27,138 nucleotides of DNA from LMUY01 sp964242925 (lineage in GTDB: Bacteria; Pseudomonadota; Alphaproteobacteria; Acetobacterales; Acetobacteraceae). The stretch covers positions 1 through 27,138 of the forward strand of contig CAXTBW010000057.1 in NCBI GenBank assembly GCA_964242925.1, in the 5' to 3' direction. Position numbers and translations under genes: made by a program. Below the pieces are notes generated by a model that did no database searches, was not told the DNA's origin, and saw only the letters and a list, made by a program, of their open reading frames with translations. Of the stretch, positions 23,662 to 27,138 are shown one piece after another; the first letter of the stretch is position 1, and each line of letters starts with the position of its first letter.

Positions 23662-25676
23662 CAGGCGCTCCGCTGCATCAGCATGTTGCCCGCGGCGTCG
23701 CGCGCAGCGGTCCAGCCCGGCGGCGCCCAGGTGGTGGAGGAATAGCCCTCGATCAGCGCCGGGCCATGCACGGGGTCGTTCGCGCCGAGCGTCGCCGCGT
23801 CCACCAGCCGTGCGGCCACGGTCCGGCCGCCGACCACGACGGGGGCGCTGGACGGACGCTCCACCGTAGCCGCCCGCTCGCGCACTTCCGGCAGCGCGTC
23901 CAGCCGGCGGCGGGCGCCGAAGCGCAGGCCGACCAACTCGACGATGCGGCCGGGCTCGCCGCCGTGCAGGTAGACCCGGCGGTGCTCCGCGGCGAAGCGC
24001 TCCGCCAAGTCGGCCGCACGCAACCGGGCCAGGCCGGCCGTCTCGATCGCGACCGGTATCTCGAACGCCTGGCCGACGAAGCGCATGTCCACCTCCAGCG
24101 TGTGCTCCAAGTCGCCCTCGAGCCCCAGCTGCGCGAACTCCGCGGCTGCGGCGGCGGCGAACCTCGCATGCTCCTCGGCCAGCATGGCTGGCGCCGTCTC
24201 GTCCAGCCGCATGCGCCTTGTGATGCCGTAGACCTTCACGTAGTCCGCCGACAGCAGCCCGAGCGCCGAGATCACCCCGGGGTTCGGCGGCACGAGTATC
24301 TCGCGGATGCCGATCTCCTCGGCGATCTCGGCGGCCAGCAGCGGGCCGGCGCCGCCGAACGGCAGCAGCGCGTAGTCCCGCGGGTCCCGACCTCGCTCGG
24401 TCGACACCAGCTGGATGGCGCGCACGATGTTGGCGACCGCGAGGCGAATGGCGGCCGCCGCGGCGCCCCCGGCATCCGTGCCCAGGAACGCGGCGATCGG
24501 CGCGAACGCCCGGTGCGCCGCGTCCGCATCCAGCGTCATGCCGCCGCCGAGGAACGCGTCGGGCCGGATCGTGCCGCGCACCACATGCGCGTCGGTGATG
24601 GTCGGCTGCATGCCGCCGCGCCCATAGCAGGCGGGCCCCGGGTCGGCGCCGGCGCTGCGCGGGCCCACCCGCAGCATGCCGCCGTCGTCGATCCACACCA
24701 GGCTGCCGCCGCCGGCGCCGACGGTCACGATGTCCAGCACGGGGGTGCGGATCGGCAGGCCGTCGATCTCGGTCTCCGGCGTCAGCGACGCCTCGCCGCG
24801 CTGCACCAGCGAGACGTCGGTCGAGGTGCCGCCCATGTCGAAGGTGATCAGATCGCCGCGCCCCGAGCGACGCGCCTGGCGGATGGCGCCGACCACGCCG
24901 GCCGCCGGGCCGCTGAGCAGCGCGCTGATGGCGTTGCGGCGCATGGCGGCGGCCGGCATGCGCCCGCCATTGGACTGCATGACGCTGAAGTGGCCGCGGA
25001 ACCCGGCCTCGGCGAGCGTCGCCTCGAAGCGGTCCAGGTAGCCGTCGATCACCGGCTGCACGTAGGCCGACAGCGCGGTGGTGGAGGCGCGCTCGAACTC
25101 GCGGAACTCCCGCGCAACCTCGTGGCTGCACGCGATGCGCAGGCCGGGCAGCGCGGCGGCGATCAGGGCGGCCACGCGCGCCTCGTGCGCCGGCGCGGCG
25201 TACGCCGACAGCAGGCAGATCGCCACCGCCTCGTAGCCGCCGGCCGCCAGCGCGGGGATCAAGTCGCGGGTGAGCGCCGCCTCGTCCAGCGGCAAGATGA
25301 CGGCGCCCGCGGCGTCCACCCGCTCGGTCACCTCGAAGCAGTCGCGCCGGCGCACGGGGGGCGCGGGCTTGGCGTAGTGCAGGTCGTAGATGGTGCGGCG
25401 GTCGTGGCGCTGCATGAACAGGATGTCGCGGAACCCGGCCGTCGCCACGAAGGCGATCTTGGCGCCGCGCCGCTCCAGGATGGCGTTCGTGGCGACGGTG
25501 GACCCGTGCACCAGGTCGCTCACCGCGGACGGCGCGATCCCGGCCGCGCCGAGGGCGGCGAACGCGCCCACGTCGGGGCTGCGCGGGGTGCTGGGCACCT
25601 TCACCACGGTGACGTCGCCGCCATCGACCGCGACCAGGTCCGTGAACGTGCCGCCAACCTCGATCCCGACCCGCAT
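23661..25676 (-). CDS. hyuA: Hydantoinase A / 5-oxoprolinase-type ATP-dependent amidase (HyuA)
   Basis: 671 aa, alpha partner of HyuB. The N-terminal domain begins MRVGIEVGGTFTDLVAVDGG (the glycine-rich acetate-kinase/ASKHA phosphate loop GGTFTD), followed by VHGSTVATNAILERRGAKIAFVATAGFRDIL and later GDLITFDMGGTSTDVSL, a second phosphate-binding loop, and TVGAGGGSLVWIDD, GADPGPACYGRGG, ALLPFGGAGPL. These are all hallmarks of the family. A strong AAGGAGA ribosome site precedes the ATG by 5 bp. First gene of the hyuA-hyuB-SBP operon, with a candidate promoter 16-43 bp upstream; divergent from the deacetylase gene. Confidence 0.95.
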   Translation of the reverse strand: MRVGIEVGGTFTDLVAVDGGDVTVVKVPSTPRSPDVGAFAALGAAGIAPSAVSDLVHGSTVATNAILERRGAKIAFVATAGFRDILFMQRHDRRTIYDLHYAKPAPPVRRRDCFEVTERVDAAGAVILPLDEAALTRDLIPALAAGGYEAVAICLLSAYAAPAHEARVAALIAAALPGLRIACSHEVAREFREFERASTTALSAYVQPVIDGYLDRFEATLAEAGFRGHFSVMQSNGGRMPAAAMRRNAISALLSGPAAGVVGAIRQARRSGRGDLITFDMGGTSTDVSLVQRGEASLTPETEIDGLPIRTPVLDIVTVGAGGGSLVWIDDGGMLRVGPRSAGADPGPACYGRGGMQPTITDAHVVRGTIRPDAFLGGGMTLDADAAHRAFAPIAAFLGTDAGGAAAAAIRLAVANIVRAIQLVSTERGRDPRDYALLPFGGAGPLLAAEIAEEIGIREILVPPNPGVISALGLLSADYVKVYGITRRMRLDETAPAMLAEEHARFAAAAAAEFAQLGLEGDLEHTLEVDMRFVGQAFEIPVAIETAGLARLRAADLAERFAAEHRRVYLHGGEPGRIVELVGLRFGARRRLDALPEVRERAATVERPSSAPVVVGGRTVAARLVDAATLGANDPVHGPALIEGYSSTTWAPPGWTAARDAAGNMLMQRSA

Positions 25677-25691
25677 GATGTCTCCTTCGCG

Positions 25692-25719
25692 GCTTTACCG
25701 AGCAAGCCTCGTGCCGCAA
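25692..25719 (-). promoter_or_regulatory. Candidate promoter of the hyuA operon
   Basis: Reading the minus strand: TTGCGG, 16-bp spacer, TAAAGC, within the 52-bp gap to the divergent deacetylase. Hexamer matches are modest; pattern-based only. Confidence 0.3.
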
Positions 25720-25728
25720 CGTGCGCCC

Positions 25729-26580
25729 ATGCCCGACCATCTCGTCTGCCTCACCTTCGACCACGACAACGCCTCGTCGATGATCTCGCGCAAGCTCACC
25801 TCGCCCACGATGATCTCGCGCGGCGATTTCGGCATCGTCGCCGTTCCGCGCATCCTGGAGCTGCTGCGGCTGCACGCGATCCCGACGACCTGGTTCATCC
25901 CCGGCCACACGATCGAGAGCTACCCGTCCTGCGTGCGCGCCGTGGCGGAGGCCGGGCACGAGATCGGCAACCACGGCTGGACGCATCGCATCCCGGCGAC
26001 GCTGGGCCGCGACGGCGAGGAAGAGGAGCTGGTGCGCGGCAACGCGGCCATCGTCGCGCTGACCGGGCGGGCGCCGCGGGGTTACCGCTCGCCGTCGTGG
26101 GACCTCAGCCCGCACAGCGTCGAGCTGCTGCTGAAGCACGGCTTCGTCTACGACAGCTCGATGATGGGGCACGACATCCTGCCCTACCAGGCGCGGCTGG
26201 GCGACGAGACGGAGCTGCTGACGCCGATGCGGTTCGGCGCGGACACGGCGCTGGTGGAGATGCCGATCAGCTGGTCGCTGGACGACTACCCGCACTTCGA
26301 GTTCCTGCGCACCGAGCAGACCATCCTCCCCGGCCTGATGAACGCGCGCGCCGTGTTCCAGAACTGGGTGGACGAGTTCGCCTACATGAAGCAGCACGCG
26401 GATTGGGGCGTGCTGACCTACACTTTCCACCCGCACGTGATCGGCCGCGGCTACCGGATGCTGGCGCTGGAGGGGTTCATCGCGACGCTGAAGGAGCAGG
26501 GCGCGCAGTTCGCAACCATGGAGGACGCGGTCGCGCGCTACCGCGAGCGCTTCCCCGGCGGCAACAGCCTGCGGTCGTGA
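25729..26580 (+). CDS. Polysaccharide-deacetylase-family hydrolase (HpPgdA/PuuE/cyclic-imidase-like)
   Basis: 283 aa from the ATG at 25729, in a NodB-type fold. Motifs: TFDHD (D11-H12-D13; the classic family has TFDDG), NHGWTH with metal-ligand-type H82 and H86, RSPSWDLS (about 120-127), and HPHVIGR near the C-terminus with H234/H236. The overall sequence, including WFIPGHTIESYP and LLLKHGFVYDSSMMGHD, matches the subgroup of Helicobacter PgdA, which also includes PuuE allantoinases and cyclic imide hydrolases. No signal peptide, so cytoplasmic small-molecule amide or imide hydrolysis is more likely than peptidoglycan deacetylation. The divergent hyuAB neighbours support a cyclic amide or ureide substrate (inference). 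Confidence 0.9.
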   Translation: MPDHLVCLTFDHDNASSMISRKLTSPTMISRGDFGIVAVPRILELLRLHAIPTTWFIPGHTIESYPSCVRAVAEAGHEIGNHGWTHRIPATLGRDGEEEELVRGNAAIVALTGRAPRGYRSPSWDLSPHSVELLLKHGFVYDSSMMGHDILPYQARLGDETELLTPMRFGADTALVEMPISWSLDDYPHFEFLRTEQTILPGLMNARAVFQNWVDEFAYMKQHADWGVLTYTFHPHVIGRGYRMLALEGFIATLKEQGAQFATMEDAVARYRERFPGGNSLRS

Positions 26581-26639
26581 TTGCGTTGCGGGGCTTTTCC
26601 GCAGCCGTTAGAGTCCGGTCAGCCTGAACGGAGTTTCGC

Positions 26640-26858
26640 GTGACCGACAGTCAATCCATGCTGGTTACTCTGGAGCGGCAGACGGAGGAGCGGCAGGCGG
26701 CGCAACAGCGCGAGATCGGCCTGCTGCGGGCAGGGACGATCCGGGTGCTGGAAACCGGCGAGGGCGGCGAGCGCGACGTGACGGCCGGTTGGCTCGCCCG
26801 GCTGGAGGAGTGGGCTCTCGCCGACGAAGCATTGCTCGCCCGGTTGCGCAAGCCCTGA
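26640..26858 (+). CDS. Small hypothetical protein, coiled-coil-like
   Basis: 72 aa from a GTG at 26640, supported by GGAG 7 bp upstream. The first half is Glu/Gln/Arg-rich and helical (LVTLERQTEERQAAQQREIGLLRAG), likely a short coiled coil. The rest reads EGGERDVTAGWLARLEEWALADEALLARLRKP, also helical. No signal or family recognised. It follows the deacetylase by 59 bp and overlaps the start region of the next gene. Confidence 0.6.
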   Translation: MTDSQSMLVTLERQTEERQAAQQREIGLLRAGTIRVLETGEGGERDVTAGWLARLEEWALADEALLARLRKP

Positions 26859-27138
26859 GCCCGGCAGCCCGCCTGGCCGCCCTGCTCACGGCCGCCCTGG
26901 CATGCGGCTGCGTCGGCAAGGGCGGCAGCAAGCTCGACGTGAAGCGAATCGACGGCAATACGTTCGAGGTCACCGCCCACACCCTGGTCAGCCTGTCCGG
27001 AGCGGCCTCGCTGCAGGCGCAGAACGAGCAGGTGGCGACGGCGTACTGCGCGGAAAAGAACAAGCCGATGACGGTGGTCGACCGCCACGGCTACGGCGGG
27101 ATCGCCCCGCAGGACATCCTGACGTTCCGCTGCGGCGG
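26810..27138 (+). CDS. Putative small lipoprotein or exported protein, 3' end cut by window
   Basis: Open to the end of the window. The GTG at 26810 is the nearest in-frame standard start and gives MGSRRRSIARPVAQALSPAA, followed by a hydrophobic segment ending in ALACGC, which is a poor lipobox; the start is therefore uncertain and a later non-ATG start is possible. The mature region LDVKRIDGNTFEVTAHTLVSLSGAASLQAQNEQVATAYCAEKNKP looks like a real folded domain with C80 and C108. No family recognised. Its frame overlaps the preceding gene by 49 bp if this start is right. Confidence 0.5.
   Translation, partial: MGSRRRSIARPVAQALSPAARLAALLTAALACGCVGKGGSKLDVKRIDGNTFEVTAHTLVSLSGAASLQAQNEQVATAYCAEKNKPMTVVDRHGYGGIAPQDILTFRCG

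Noticed and set aside
22033..26436. 1467-codon minus-strand open frame covering hyuB and all of hyuA
   Set aside because: Its 5' two-thirds is low-complexity Arg/Gly/Ala-rich translation out of frame with hyuA; only the HyuB part (from 23661) is real. High GC suppresses stop codons.

Overview
This is a GC-rich (roughly 70 % by eye) alphaproteobacterial chromosome fragment, most likely from Rhodospirillales/Acetobacteraceae. The pointers are an NDUFS4-type complex I accessory subunit, DUF2125 and DUF3597 proteins, a zinc-ribbon/ftsE/ftsX/DUF218 block, hydantoinase HyuAB next to a Tat-exported extracytoplasmic solute-binding protein, and an intergenic inverted repeat of the 'GGCCGGACTTGATCCGGCC' type common in alphaproteobacteria. 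The genus call is inference.

Layout. 1-2408 (minus): RND efflux pump (inner-membrane pump cut by the window edge, plus its membrane-fusion protein). 2507-5302 (plus): exported trypsin-like protease and a class A penicillin-binding protein, separated by a perfect 29-bp inverted repeat. 5309-5895 (minus): MJ0042-type zinc-ribbon protein interrupted by a 100-N gap that looks like an unclosed 55-bp contig overlap. 6007-8199 (plus): ftsE-ftsX-DUF218 envelope/division operon, then a comparatively AT-rich gap, DUF2125 and YcgN-like genes up to 10027. 10072-11063: two small genes of uncertain role.

11136-18608 (minus) is the most interesting part: eight tightly packed genes, most with 1-4 nt stop/start overlaps, read in the order SPFH/band-7 protein with SHOCT tail, zinc-ribbon DUF4178, second zinc-ribbon DUF4178 with two membrane segments, 54-aa glycine-rich membrane peptide, single-unit DUF350, membrane-anchored spermidine-synthase-like protein, Tat-type FAD amine-oxidase-like protein, and a histidine-containing polytopic membrane protein. 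I read it as a membrane-associated aminopropyl/polyamine chemistry system, possibly an envelope-stress module. The parts are recognisable; the combined function is inference.

18762-20273: NDUFS4 homologue, tRNA-Arg(TCT) with encoded CCA and a terminator, then three small minus-strand genes (lipoprotein, DUF3597, orphan). 20450-25676 (minus): hyuA-hyuB-solute-binding-protein operon, divergent from a PgdA/PuuE-like deacetylase (25729-26580), suggesting imide/hydantoin/oxoproline-type amide-ring catabolism. 26640-27138: a small coiled-coil-like protein and a truncated lipoprotein-like gene.

Almost all genes are separated by short gaps. The only longer spaces are 8200-8471 (AT-rich), 20274-20449 (nothing recognised) and the 18609-18761 divergent promoter region.
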